Assembly (NCBI GenBank): GCA_964646405.1
Contig: CAZYDV010000003.1
Location: 1-64,000, forward strand
Direction of reading: 5' to 3'
Source of the DNA: CAKZSB01 sp964646405
Lineage (GTDB): Bacteria > Pseudomonadota > Gammaproteobacteria > Granulosicoccales > Granulosicoccaceae
Length of the DNA stretch: 64,000 bases
Part shown: positions 53,428-62,969 of the stretch, one piece after another
Layout: the number at the start of each line of letters is the position of its first letter
Numbering within the stretch: the stretch's first letter is position 1
Translations under genes and position numbers: made by a program
The notes under the pieces: model-generated
Told to the model about the DNA's origin: nothing
Databases searched by the model: none
What the model saw: only the letters and a program-made list of their open reading frames with translations

Positions 53428-56400
53428 ATGCACGGAATGATCAGCTGGTTCACCCGCAACGGTGTGGCCGCCAACCTGTTGATGGCCTCCATCATTTTTG
53501 CCGGCTTCTATTCGCTCGGCAATCGCATCCCGCTGGAAGTCTTTCCGTCGTTTGAACTCGACGTGGTGAACATCCAGGTGCCGTTTCGCGGCGCCGCACC
53601 AGCCGAGGTCGAAGAAGCGGTAACGGTCAAGGTCGAGGAGGCGATACAGGATGTCGACGATATCAAGTCGATGACCTCGGTCGCCGCCGAGGGCCTGGGC
53701 ACCGTTCGCGTCGAGGTCGAATCCGGTGCCGACCTGCAAAAGGTGCAGGATGATATCGAGGCTCGGCTCACACAAATCAGCACCTTTCCAGACGACGTGG
53801 AGACGCCATCGGTCTATGCCGCACAGCGCAACCGCGAGGTGATTAGTGTGATCATCGCCGGTGATCTGACCGAAAAGGAATTGCGCGCACTGGCCAATCG
53901 AGTACGCGACGGGCTGGAAGCATTGCCGAATGTCAGTCAGGTGGAGCTCTCGGGCGTGCGCGACTATGAGTTATCGATCGAAGTGAGCGAGCAGACACTG
54001 CGTGAATATGGCCTGACCTTTGCCGAAGTGGCCAACGCGGTCAGCCGATCGTCACTGGATCTCTCTGCCGGCGCCATCCGCACCACCGGCGGCGAGGTGC
54101 TGATCCGCACCAAGGGACAGAATTACAGTGAGCAGGATTTCTCCGAAATTGTGGTGGTAACCCGCGACGATGGCACGCGTGTGACACTGGCACAATTGGC
54201 CAATATTCGCGATGGATTCGAAGAAGATCCGATCGAGCAGCGATTCGACAATCGCAACAGTATCGAGATCGACGTCTTCCGATCCGGCAACCAGAGCGCG
54301 ATCACCGTGGCCGATGAGGTCAAGGCCTATATCGATGAGGCTCAGTTGACGATGCCGGAGAATGTCACGCTCGGCTATTGGCGTGATCGCTCGCGCATCG
54401 TCAAGGCGCGGCTTGCCACTTTGAACAAAAGTGCCATGCAGGGCGGTTTGCTGGTGGTATTGCTGCTGGCACTGTTCTTAAGATTCTGGGTCGCGTTCTG
54501 GGTATTTGTTGGCGTGCCGGTGTGCTTCATGGGTGGACTGGCCGTGATGCCGGAAATTGGGGTGACGATCAACCTGATCAGCCTGTTTGCCTTCATTCTG
54601 GTACTGGGTATCGTCGTCGATGATGCCATCGTGACCGGTGAGAATATTTATACCCGCATGCGGCAAAACCCCAACGCGCTGGAGGCGGCCATCGAGGGCA
54701 CACAGGAGGTGGCCATTCCGGTGACCTTCGGGGTGTTGACGACGGTCGCAGCGTTCGTGCCACTGCTGATGATTGAGGGTGTGCGTGGCAAGATATTCGC
54801 GCAAATACCCATGATCGTGATACCCGTGCTGTTGTTTTCACTGATCGAATCAAAGCTGGTGCTGCCCGCTCACATGAAGCACCTGAATTTCCACAAAAAG
54901 AGCCGGCCCAATATTTTTGCACGCATGCAGCATCGCATCGCCGATGGTCTGGAGTGGATGATTCGGCACCTCTATCAACCAGCCTTGAGCGCCTGCCTGC
55001 GTCAGCGGTATCTGACCCTGTCGTTTTTTGTTGGCGCGGCGATTATCGTTTTCAGCCTGACGATTGCCGGGCACGTGAAGTTTATTTTCTTTCCGCGCGT
55101 ACAGAGCGAAGTCGCCAGAGCATCGCTGACGATGCCGGCCGGCACACCGTTTGAAGTAACGCGCCAACATATCGAACGCATTGCCGATGCGGCGCACACG
55201 CTACAGAAAAAACATGTCGACCCAGACACCAACGAGAGCATTATCGAGAGCATTATCTCTACCACCGGTTCACTCGGTGGTGCAGGCGGTCAATCACATC
55301 TGGGGCGAGTGATGTTCGAGATCACCCCACCCGAGGAACGCGCGCTGACGATATCCAGCCGCCAGTTGATCATGGAGTGGCGACGTGAGATCGGCACCAT
55401 CCCGGGTGCCAAAGAAATCAATTACCGCGCAGAGATTGGCCGTGGCGGCGCGCCTATCGATATTCAGTTGACCGGTGACAACTTTGTCGATTTACGACAG
55501 GTGGGCGACTGGGTAAAAACAGAACTCGCCACATACAACGGCGTGTCTGATATCACCGACAGCTTCGAAGACGGCAAGCAGGAAATCAAACTCAATATCA
55601 TGCCGGCCGCCGAGCAGCTTGGACTGACGTTATCAGACCTGGCCAATCAGGTGCGTCAGGCGTTTCTCGGGTTTGAAGTGCAGACGATTCAACGCCAGCG
55701 CGACGACGTGCGCGTGGTGGTGCGTTACCCGGCCGATGAACGTCGATCACTGGACAATCTGCAAACCATGCTGATTCGTACACCGTCCGGTGCCGAAGTG
55801 CCGTTCAGCGAGGTGGCCGAGGCAACACTCGGGCGAGGATTCCCGACGATTCGCCGTGTCGATCGACGCCGTGCGATCAACATACAGGCCGATGCGGACA
55901 AGCTGAACACCGACATAGAAGCGATCAAGCTTGACTTGCAACAAAAGCTCGACGCGTACCTGGTCAACTATCCGAACGTCTATTCAACACTCGAGGGTGA
56001 AGCGCGCGAACAACGCGAGTCATTCGGCAGCTTGCGAACCGGTTTACTGTTTGTGTTGGCGGCGATCTATGCACTGCTTGCGATCCCGTTGAAAAGCTAT
56101 CTGCAACCGATCATGGTGATGCTGGTAATTCCTTTTGGCGTGGTGGGTGGCATTCTCGGCCATGTGATCATGGACATGAGTCTGAGTATCATGAGCTACA
56201 TGGGCATGCTGGCACTGGCGGGGGGAGTGATTAACGACAGCCTGGTGCTGGTAGATTATGTGAACAAACGCCGCGCCGAGGGACTGCCCATATTCGAGGC
56301 GGTGCGAGCGGCCGGTGTGGCGCGATTCCGCGCGATCCTGCTGACTTCACTCACGACGTTTTTTGGCCTGATGCCACTGATTTTTGAAAAGAGCACACAG

Positions 56401-56568
56401 GCGCAATTTCTGATTCCAATGGCAGTGTCACTCGGTTTCGGCATCATGTTCGCGACGCTGGTCACGCTGTTGTTAATACCGGTGAACTACATGATTTTGG
56501 AAGATCTGAAAAAACCGTTCAACCGGGATCGCAAGGTGCACGGCTCTGAAGCAGCCGGCACCGCATGA
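53428..56568 (+). CDS. RND efflux inner-membrane transporter
   Basis: 1046 residues, the normal length for the family. It has 12 predicted membrane segments with the central proton-relay region (LGIVVDDAIVTGENIY), a second half that repeats the fold, and the porter domains between helices. The last block (MLALAGGVINDSLVLVDYVNKRRAEG) is the paired helix region. It exports hydrophobic compounds with proton influx. Substrate not deducible. Co-transcribed with the adaptor. Confidence 0.95.
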   Translation: MHGMISWFTRNGVAANLLMASIIFAGFYSLGNRIPLEVFPSFELDVVNIQVPFRGAAPAEVEEAVTVKVEEAIQDVDDIKSMTSVAAEGLGTVRVEVESGADLQKVQDDIEARLTQISTFPDDVETPSVYAAQRNREVISVIIAGDLTEKELRALANRVRDGLEALPNVSQVELSGVRDYELSIEVSEQTLREYGLTFAEVANAVSRSSLDLSAGAIRTTGGEVLIRTKGQNYSEQDFSEIVVVTRDDGTRVTLAQLANIRDGFEEDPIEQRFDNRNSIEIDVFRSGNQSAITVADEVKAYIDEAQLTMPENVTLGYWRDRSRIVKARLATLNKSAMQGGLLVVLLLALFLRFWVAFWVFVGVPVCFMGGLAVMPEIGVTINLISLFAFILVLGIVVDDAIVTGENIYTRMRQNPNALEAAIEGTQEVAIPVTFGVLTTVAAFVPLLMIEGVRGKIFAQIPMIVIPVLLFSLIESKLVLPAHMKHLNFHKKSRPNIFARMQHRIADGLEWMIRHLYQPALSACLRQRYLTLSFFVGAAIIVFSLTIAGHVKFIFFPRVQSEVARASLTMPAGTPFEVTRQHIERIADAAHTLQKKHVDPDTNESIIESIISTTGSLGGAGGQSHLGRVMFEITPPEERALTISSRQLIMEWRREIGTIPGAKEINYRAEIGRGGAPIDIQLTGDNFVDLRQVGDWVKTELATYNGVSDITDSFEDGKQEIKLNIMPAAEQLGLTLSDLANQVRQAFLGFEVQTIQRQRDDVRVVVRYPADERRSLDNLQTMLIRTPSGAEVPFSEVAEATLGRGFPTIRRVDRRRAINIQADADKLNTDIEAIKLDLQQKLDAYLVNYPNVYSTLEGEAREQRESFGSLRTGLLFVLAAIYALLAIPLKSYLQPIMVMLVIPFGVVGGILGHVIMDMSLSIMSYMGMLALAGGVINDSLVLVDYVNKRRAEGLPIFEAVRAAGVARFRAILLTSLTTFFGLMPLIFEKSTQAQFLIPMAVSLGFGIMFATLVTLLLIPVNYMILEDLKKPFNRDRKVHGSEAAGTA

Positions 56569-57032
56569 CTGCGTAATTGCTTAAAACGCCTGCGAATGAA
56601 GAAAGCAGGCGAGTGCACTGTAACGTGTAAAAGGTGAGAGTCAGAACTCGTCAGTTGGTGTGCAACAAGGCCATTGCATGGCGCCTTGCTCGCAGACAAT
56701 GCCTGGCCGGCCGCGATATGACCCCCTTATCAAGAGCTGTAACGCAGTTGCACAGCTGCGCGCCCCGGCCGACTGACGGGCTCCCGCAGGGTCGGTTAAT
56801 CAAAGTTCTGAAACTCCCGGAGAATAAACACCGCGACAAGACGTTCAAAAACATACCTTAGAAGTTAGGTTCTTTGATCAATCGACTCATTCTTATAGTT
56901 TGCGCGCTAAGCACTAATTGACGATCGTTTACGTTGTGTGCGTGCGTTTGCCGCCTCGCGCAAAGCCTGCGTTACTGTAAAAAACCAGATCCATCCCTAT
57001 GGTATGGGTAGTGAACCAACGGGATTGCTTCA
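56569..57032. other. Gene-free region with a hairpin after the RND pump
   Basis: A perfect 7-bp stem CGCCTGC/GCAGGCG with an 11-nt loop lies at about 56587-56611, shortly after the pump's stop codon. It lacks a T-run, so it may be a transcript-end stabiliser rather than a terminator. The rest has no supported gene. The 60 bp before 57033 presumably hold the promoter of the next gene, but no clear -35/-10 pair could be fixed. Confidence 0.45.
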
Positions 57033-57590
57033 ATGACCAGCAAAAATAACGAGTCGGGCGACAACTTCGAACGCTCCAGCGAACAGGCGGCAAAGCTCGT
57101 CGGTCAGTTCGTGAACATGGCCAGCAGCTTTGGTCAGTCGGTCAGGGAGTCGATGAATGCCGCCGTGTCCGATAGCGCCACCGCAAAACAACAAGAAGCT
57201 TTGAAGCAGGCAGGCGGCTATGTTCGCAGAATGCGCACGGCAGCAGGGTATTCGGTCGAGGACTTTGCCGAGGCGATGGGCGCCGGCCGAGCATTTAGCG
57301 ACAAGATAACCGGTGCGGAAAACGGTGATATCCCCTTCCCGCGCGAATGGCTGGACAAAGCCGCAGCAGCACTCGGTGCAAAGGATCCGGTGGAGTTCTA
57401 TTCAAACTTTCGCGACTGCTATCCGCAGCCAGAAACACAGTCGACCGACAACCGCTCACGACGGCAACAGCTATGCGATGTGTTTGAGGAAGACAGCACA
57501 TTGGAGCAGTTGAGCGATGCCCAGTTTGCGGTCTTGCTTAGTGCCATCAAACAGCACTACCAGAGCGCCCGGCAATTAATTGATTCCTGA
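57033..57590 (+). CDS. XRE-like helix-turn-helix protein
   Basis: 185 residues. An N-terminal helical region (ERSSEQAAKLVGQFVNMASSF) precedes a Cro/XRE-type DNA-binding domain (about 60-120) with VRRMRTAAGYSVEDFAEAMG, KITGAENGDIPFPREWLDKAAAALG. A C-terminal helical segment follows. A cytosolic regulator is likely; the target is unknown. It stands alone, convergent with the sirtuin gene. Confidence 0.7.
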   Translation: MTSKNNESGDNFERSSEQAAKLVGQFVNMASSFGQSVRESMNAAVSDSATAKQQEALKQAGGYVRRMRTAAGYSVEDFAEAMGAGRAFSDKITGAENGDIPFPREWLDKAAAALGAKDPVEFYSNFRDCYPQPETQSTDNRSRRQQLCDVFEEDSTLEQLSDAQFAVLLSAIKQHYQSARQLIDS

Positions 57591-57631
57591 TCACCATCGC
57601 CGTGTCGACAACGACTTATTCGAAGTTCGGG

Positions 57632-58336
57632 CTAGGCGCTAAGTTCAGCCACAAACTGTGGCACCAATTCTGTGGCCAGACCGTTGCGGCACTCCGCAAA
57701 CCTTGACTGTTGCGACGATGGTTCGAGGTTGAGCTCAAGCGTATGCGCACCGGCTTGATTGGCAAGCTCGACAAAGCCCGCCGCCGGATAGACGTTGCCA
57801 GATGTGCCAATGGATATAAAAAGATCACAACGCAGCAACGCCGCTTCTATGGCTTGCATCTGAAACGGCATCTCGCCGAACCAGACGATGTGCGGTCGCA
57901 GCGTGCCGCGCCGACCACAACACTCACAGCGGTCTTCAACTCGTATATCAGTACGAATTTCGAACACCTGCCCACTGCACTCACAACGCATCTTGAGCAG
58001 CTCACCATGCATGTGGATCAGATGCTTACTGCCCCCGCGTTCGTGCAGGTCGTCGATGTTCTGGGTGACCAGTAAAAACTGCTCGACGACTGACTCCAGC
58101 TCAGCCAGTGCGCGATGCGCGACATTGGGTGTCACATCATCGCCCAGCAGTTGGCGACGTCGCTCGTTATAGAACTGTTGCACCAGCGACGGTTGTCGAG
58201 CGAATGCCTCAGGGGTTGCAACATCCTCAACCCGATGCTCGTGCCACAACCCGTCACTGGCTCTGAAAGTCTGGATGCCCGATTCGGCGGAAATTCCCGC
58301 CCCGGTCAGGACGACGATATGGTTGTAGCTGGCCAA
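57632..58336 (-). CDS. cobB: NAD-dependent protein deacylase (sirtuin, CobB-like)
   Basis: 234 residues. NAD motif LTGAGISAESGIQTFR, ribose motif TQNIDDLHERGG, catalytic His H110 (IHMHGELL), and zinc Cys in MRCECSG and DRCECCG. The Tyr56/Arg59 pair in FYNERR matches the residues used by CobB and SIRT5 for succinyl/malonyl substrates, so broad deacylation is probable. Removes acyl groups from Lys in cytosolic proteins such as acetyl-CoA synthetase. Confidence 0.93.
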   Translation of the reverse strand: MASYNHIVVLTGAGISAESGIQTFRASDGLWHEHRVEDVATPEAFARQPSLVQQFYNERRRQLLGDDVTPNVAHRALAELESVVEQFLLVTQNIDDLHERGGSKHLIHMHGELLKMRCECSGQVFEIRTDIRVEDRCECCGRRGTLRPHIVWFGEMPFQMQAIEAALLRCDLFISIGTSGNVYPAAGFVELANQAGAHTLELNLEPSSQQSRFAECRNGLATELVPQFVAELSA

Positions 58337-58371
58337 CGGTGGTCAGGTGCGCCGTTGCGGGCAATCGCCGT

Positions 58372-59172
58372 TCAGGAGCGCAGCCGACGTGGCAGGCCCT
58401 GCGCGACAAGTTGCCAGATGTAGTTCAGGGTGTGCGCCTTGGTTGGTGCTTTCGGATAGTCGACATCGCCGCCATAGCGTAGTTTATTGCCCAGCGAGTT
58501 GGTGACCGCGGCCAGCAGCGAGTTACCTTTGTAGCGTTTGCCGGTACGCTCGCTGACAACGGCTTTGCCTCCATCGGTGCTGCTGAAGTCTTCTTTCAGC
58601 ACAAGCCGGCCATTGGTGGTGTCGTAGACCTGGACTTCAACCGTTTTGACACGCGCGGTCTGATAGCGAACGAGCTCGTAGTCAGCCAGACGACCATTGG
58701 CCTTGTGCGGTACCGGCTGGACTACCGGCGGTAGTTGCAGCTCTTCGTCGACTGGCGAGATGCTGGCCAGAATCAGGTAGCGGCGTCGAAGCTTGCTTTC
58801 GATCATCGTCGCGCGGTGGCGCGCCTCAAGCGAACCATTGTGGCGGTAGGCACTGACCAGATCGGAAAACGCATCACCCAGCCGGCGTGAAACGTAAGCG
58901 TAACTGTCGATTCGTCCGTCGAGCGACGGATGTGCCAGCAGAATCTGCCCGGCAATCTGGTCGGCATAGCGCCGCCGCTCGTAGTCCTCAAGCTTTTTGG
59001 CACCCGATTGATTGACGACAAACCCAACCGCCACACCGCCGGTAATTCGCTCGCGCACCGCACCACGATCGCCAGATGGCGATATCCATGCACAGGACGT
59101 ACAGAACACGGCCACCGACAACATCCACAACACACGGTGGTAGGCCATCGAACAACGGGTAATTGCGTTCAT
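58372..59172 (-). CDS. Lipoprotein, function unknown
   Basis: 266 residues (an ATG at 59148 is also possible). Lipobox TSC after WMLSVAVFCTSC. The mature domain has an alpha/beta pattern with ERRRYADQIAGQILLAHPSLDGRID, RHRATMIESKLRRRYLILASISPVDEELQLPP and a C-terminal VKTVEVQVYDTTNGRLVLKEDFS block that looks like the beta part of a secreted sensor or binding protein. No family is recognised with certainty. Confidence 0.65.
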   Translation of the reverse strand: MNAITRCSMAYHRVLWMLSVAVFCTSCAWISPSGDRGAVRERITGGVAVGFVVNQSGAKKLEDYERRRYADQIAGQILLAHPSLDGRIDSYAYVSRRLGDAFSDLVSAYRHNGSLEARHRATMIESKLRRRYLILASISPVDEELQLPPVVQPVPHKANGRLADYELVRYQTARVKTVEVQVYDTTNGRLVLKEDFSSTDGGKAVVSERTGKRYKGNSLLAAVTNSLGNKLRYGGDVDYPKAPTKAHTLNYIWQLVAQGLPRRLRS

Positions 59173-59432
59173 GATGCGCTCGCAGTTGCATCAACCGGGG
59201 ATCAGTCAACTCATATTTCAATACAACAACAATCGAGCCTACAATGGCATCGAAGACAGTCATTGTAAACTTATTGACGCAATAAGTAATATTTGTGTGC
59301 CGTCCACGGCAAACCAAGCCCGGACCGATCAGGTGGTGGTGGCGGGAACTAGTGCGAGAAGGTGGGAATGTCTGGGTGGGGTAAAGCGAGACGGGCGCCC
59401 CGTTGCAAGGCGCCCGAGCGTACTGTTACCGC

Positions 59433-59675
59433 TTATAGCGTGTCGTGCTTGGCGAAGTGATACACCGGGCAAATACCGAAGTACACGGTGGCCAGCAAGA
59501 TCAGCCCAAGAACGAGCCAGAGCTTGGAGCCGAAAATCCCTACCAGCACCAGTGCACCGCCGGCGCCCAGGCGGATGTTCTTGTCGGTCACACCGACATT
59601 CTTTTTCATGTCCGAGACTTTGAATTGCGGGCTGCCGCTCTCGACTTTCTTGACGTTGGACGACTCGTCCATCAC
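59433..59675 (-). CDS. DUF2892 family small membrane protein
   Basis: 80 residues. An N-terminal hydrophilic tail precedes the DUF2892 motif KNVGVTDKNIRLGAGGALVLVGI and a second hydrophobic stretch (LVLGLILLATVYFGICPVYHF). Two membrane passes are expected. The ICPVY Cys is typical of the family. The role is unknown; some relatives are attached to rhodanese domains. Confidence 0.82.
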   Translation of the reverse strand: MMDESSNVKKVESGSPQFKVSDMKKNVGVTDKNIRLGAGGALVLVGIFGSKLWLVLGLILLATVYFGICPVYHFAKHDTL

Positions 59676-59780
59676 ATTCTCCTGATTAAAAGGTTTCGAA
59701 ATGTCTACTCGACGATTTTAACCCATTCAAACGTGCCAAAACAAAGTTGTTAACAGTTTTTTTAGTTTTAGGTCAAGTGC

Positions 59781-60992
59781 TTAGACACCTCGCCGGCGCG
59801 CCGCAATCCGCATGCGCAAGGCGTTGAGCTTGATGAACCCTTCGGCATCGCGCTGATGATAAGCGCCGCCGTCGTCCTCAAAAGTGGCGACTTTCTGATC
59901 AAAGAGTGTGTCATCGGACTGACGGCCAGACACCATCACCCCGCCCTTGTAGAGCTTCAGTCGAACGACGCCGTTGACGTACTGTTGTGAGTGATCGATC
60001 GCGGCCTGCAACATCAGACGTTCGGGACTCCACCAGTAGCCGTTGTAGATGACACTGGCGTAGCGTGGCATTAGTTCATCCTTCAGGTGTGCCACTTCGC
60101 GGTCCAGTGTGATCGATTCAATCGCGCGATGCGCTTTGAGCATGATGGTGCCGCCGGGCGTCTCGTAGCAGCCGCGCGATTTCATGCCGACGTAGCGATT
60201 CTCGACGATATCGTCGCGTCCGATTCCGTGTTCGCCCCCAATGCGGTTAAGCTCGGTCAGTACCTGGGCTGGTGACAGCGCCACCCCGGCCAGCGCGACA
60301 ATATCACCCGCCACAAAGGTCAGTTCGAGATCCCGCGGGGTGTCCGGTGCCGCTTCGGGCGAGACGGTCCAGCGCCACATGTCTTCCTCGGCTTCGACCC
60401 AGGGGTCTTCGAGCTGGTCGCCCTCGTAGGAGATGTGCAGCAGATTGGCGTCCATCGAGTATGGCGACTTGCCACCGCGCTTCTGCTCGATCGGGATTTG
60501 CCGCTGCTCGGCGTAGGCGAGCAGTTTCTCGCGCGAATTCAAATCCCATTCGCGCCACGGCGCGATGACTTTCACGTCGGGCGAGAGCGCATAGGCGCCG
60601 AGCTCAAATCGCACCTGGTCGTTGCCCTTGCCCGTTGCGCCATGAGAAATAGCGTCGGCTTGGGTCTCGGCGGCGATCTCGACCAGGCGCTTGGCGATCA
60701 GCGGCCGTGCGATCGAGGTGCCCAGCAGATACTCGCCCTCGTAGATGGTGTTGCAGCGCATCATCGGATAAACGAAATCGCGGACAAATTCCTCGCGCAG
60801 ATCCTCGATGTAGATTTCATTGACGCCAAGCAATTTGGCCTTCTCGCGCGCAGGCTCGACCTCTTCACCTTGCCCGAGATCGGCCGTAAAGGTCACGATC
60901 TCGCACTGGTACTCGTCCTGCAGCCAGCGCAGGATCACGGAGGTGTCGAGACCACCCGAATAGGCCAGTACGACTTTGTTCACTGAGGTCAT
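59781..60992 (-). CDS. argG: Argininosuccinate synthase
   Basis: 403 residues, the usual length. The PPi-loop AYSGGLDTSV (9-18), GKGNDQVRFELG, the SRGCYETPGGTI block and the C-terminal ESITLDREVAHLKDELM region are all present. It joins citrulline and aspartate with ATP to form argininosuccinate in arginine synthesis (cytosolic tetramer). No other arg gene is adjacent. A 560-bp region separates it from gltA. Confidence 0.98.
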   Translation of the reverse strand: MTSVNKVVLAYSGGLDTSVILRWLQDEYQCEIVTFTADLGQGEEVEPAREKAKLLGVNEIYIEDLREEFVRDFVYPMMRCNTIYEGEYLLGTSIARPLIAKRLVEIAAETQADAISHGATGKGNDQVRFELGAYALSPDVKVIAPWREWDLNSREKLLAYAEQRQIPIEQKRGGKSPYSMDANLLHISYEGDQLEDPWVEAEEDMWRWTVSPEAAPDTPRDLELTFVAGDIVALAGVALSPAQVLTELNRIGGEHGIGRDDIVENRYVGMKSRGCYETPGGTIMLKAHRAIESITLDREVAHLKDELMPRYASVIYNGYWWSPERLMLQAAIDHSQQYVNGVVRLKLYKGGVMVSGRQSDDTLFDQKVATFEDDGGAYHQRDAEGFIKLNALRMRIAARRRGV

Positions 60993-61556
60993 TCGAACGG
61001 TCCTGTATCGATTCTGGCGCCTGCCAGTCTGGAGGGGAATAGTGTGAATTGCGGCACGGAGATCGCATTACACCGGGAGGTGAAGCGGGCGCAGTTCGAC
61101 TGTGTCGCGAGCCGGCTATTTTACACCGATGACCGTCACTGCAATCCCGAATTTTCGCCTTGCAGTCGAAAGCCTCGGACCAGCAGAGTACAATAGGGGA
61201 ATCACGATGACGGGCGTCGAATGGCGGGTCGACATCGGCTGTGGCTGCGTACACGGCGTCTGCAGCAGGAACTTTCAGCATCGGCTCCAACTCTACAACC
61301 AGCAGCATTAACCATCACAATAGACATAATTACTAACCTTTACCCTTACTAGCATTTATACTCTTAGTGTTACTTCATTGATTAATCAATGGGTTGCACA
61401 GCGCCCGAGCGGGCGTTCAGGAGCTCCCGTATCACGGCCAACCCATTTCCGGCCGAGAGCAACCGAAGCACTCTATAGCGCTGATCGCAGATCGCAGTTC
61501 ATCGCTGTAGCCACGCCTTACCGGGTCGTGGTCAAACCAGGGGACATGACAACAAC
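60993..61556. other. Divergent intergenic region of argG and gltA
   Basis: About 560 bp with no convincing gene. It should contain the promoters of argG (leftward) and gltA (rightward). An AT-rich stretch at 61315-61375 and the 16-bp palindrome at 61376-61391 are the visible signals. No ARG-box pair was found by eye. Confidence 0.6.
61376..61391. promoter_or_regulatory. Perfect 16-bp palindrome upstream of gltA
   Basis: CATTGATTAATCAATG is a perfect palindrome about 166 bp before the gltA start, next to an AT-rich tract. It is the size of a binding site for a dimeric regulator. Which protein binds is unknown. Confidence 0.5.
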
Positions 61557-62843
61557 ATGACCAATAAGACAATCACCATCAATTCGGATGACGGCAAATC
61601 TGCTGATTTTGATGTTCTGCAGGGAACTCATGGACCCGGCTGTATCGACCTGTCAGGTCTGTATTCAAAGTTGGGCTACTTCACCTATGACCCCGGCTAC
61701 GGCATGACCGGTAGCTGCAAAAGCGGCATCACGTTTATCAATGGTGAAGAGGGCATCCTGCTGCACCGCGGCTATCCGATCGATCAACTGGCGGAGAAAA
61801 GCAGCTACCTGGAAGTGTGTTATCTGCTGCTGTACGGCGAGCTGCCCTCTACCGATGAATTCGCGTCATTTTCGGCCACGATCAAAAACCACACGATGGT
61901 GCACGAGAACATTCGCGATTTCATCAACGGGTTTCGCTACGACGCGCACCCGATGGCGATGCTGGTCGGTACCGTGGGTGCATTGTCTTCGTTCTATCAC
62001 GACTCCACTGATATCTCGAACCCGGAACACCGTGAGATCTCTGCCCACCGGCTGATCGCCAAGCTGCCGACCATTGCGTCGTACTGCTACAAGCATCATC
62101 GCGGTCTGCCGTTCATGTATCCGGACAACTCGCTTGGCTACACCGAAAACTTCATGCAGATGATGTTCTCGGTCCCGGCGCAGGACTACCAACACAACCC
62201 GATAGCCGCTCGCGCACTCGAAGTGCTGTTAATTCTGCACGCCGATCACGAGCAAAATGCCAGCACCTCCACCGTTCGCCTGGCCGGCAGCTCGGGCGCC
62301 AACCCGTTTGCGTCCATCGCGGCGGGTATTGCGAGCCTTTGGGGCCCGGCACACGGCGGTGCCAACGAAGCGGTCGTCAATATGCTGGAGAACATCTACA
62401 ACTCCGGTGAAACCATCGAGACCACCATCGCCCGTGCGAAGGACAAGAACGACCCGTTCCGACTCATGGGCTTTGGCCACCGGGTATATAAGAACTTCGA
62501 TCCGCGCGCCAAGATCATCGCCAAACTCTGCCACGATCTGCTGGATGATCTCGATGGCGATCAGCCGATGTTCGATCTGGCGCGTGAGCTTGAGCAAGCG
62601 ACGTTGGCGGATTCTTATTTTCAGGATCGCCGCCTCTATCCGAATGTCGATTTCTACTCCGGCATCATCCTGCGCGCGCTGAACATTCCGATGAACATGT
62701 TTACCGTCATGTTTGCGATGGCCCGCACCGTGGGCTGGATATCGCACTGGCTGGAAATGCACTCCGATCCGGAATTTCGCATTGGACGCCCGCGCCAGAT
62801 CTACACCGGGCACGCGAAACGCGACTACCCGGGCGCAAGCTAA
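61557..62843 (+). CDS. gltA: Citrate synthase (type II)
   Basis: 428 residues, the length of the hexameric Gram-negative enzyme. Catalytic regions: first His in LILHADHEQNAST, second His in GPAHGGANEAVV, Asp in YPNVDFYSG and the GFGHRVYKNFDPRA block. It condenses acetyl-CoA and oxaloacetate, the entry to the TCA cycle. Ends with a clear terminator 38 bp later. Confidence 0.98.
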   Translation: MTNKTITINSDDGKSADFDVLQGTHGPGCIDLSGLYSKLGYFTYDPGYGMTGSCKSGITFINGEEGILLHRGYPIDQLAEKSSYLEVCYLLLYGELPSTDEFASFSATIKNHTMVHENIRDFINGFRYDAHPMAMLVGTVGALSSFYHDSTDISNPEHREISAHRLIAKLPTIASYCYKHHRGLPFMYPDNSLGYTENFMQMMFSVPAQDYQHNPIAARALEVLLILHADHEQNASTSTVRLAGSSGANPFASIAAGIASLWGPAHGGANEAVVNMLENIYNSGETIETTIARAKDKNDPFRLMGFGHRVYKNFDPRAKIIAKLCHDLLDDLDGDQPMFDLARELEQATLADSYFQDRRLYPNVDFYSGIILRALNIPMNMFTVMFAMARTVGWISHWLEMHSDPEFRIGRPRQIYTGHAKRDYPGAS

Positions 62844-62880
62844 AAAGGCGCAAGCCAGATAACGCTTTGAGTTTTCATCT

Positions 62881-62910
62881 ACTGCCCCTCTTCAGGGGCA
62901 GTTTTGTTTT
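62881..62910 (+). terminator. Rho-independent terminator of gltA
   Basis: ACTGCCCCT pairs perfectly with AGGGGCAGT (9 bp, loop CTTC), followed by TTTGTTTT. It ends the gltA transcript before the epimerase gene. Confidence 0.93.
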
Positions 62911-62969
62911 CGCACAGCGCAAATTGTCTGCGTGATCTACGCTACTGTTTTAGATCGGGAAGTCTGCCC

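Noticed and set aside
60435..60986. 183-residue open frame opposite argG
   Set aside because: Antisense to a certain argG; its peptide is a shadow with no domain.
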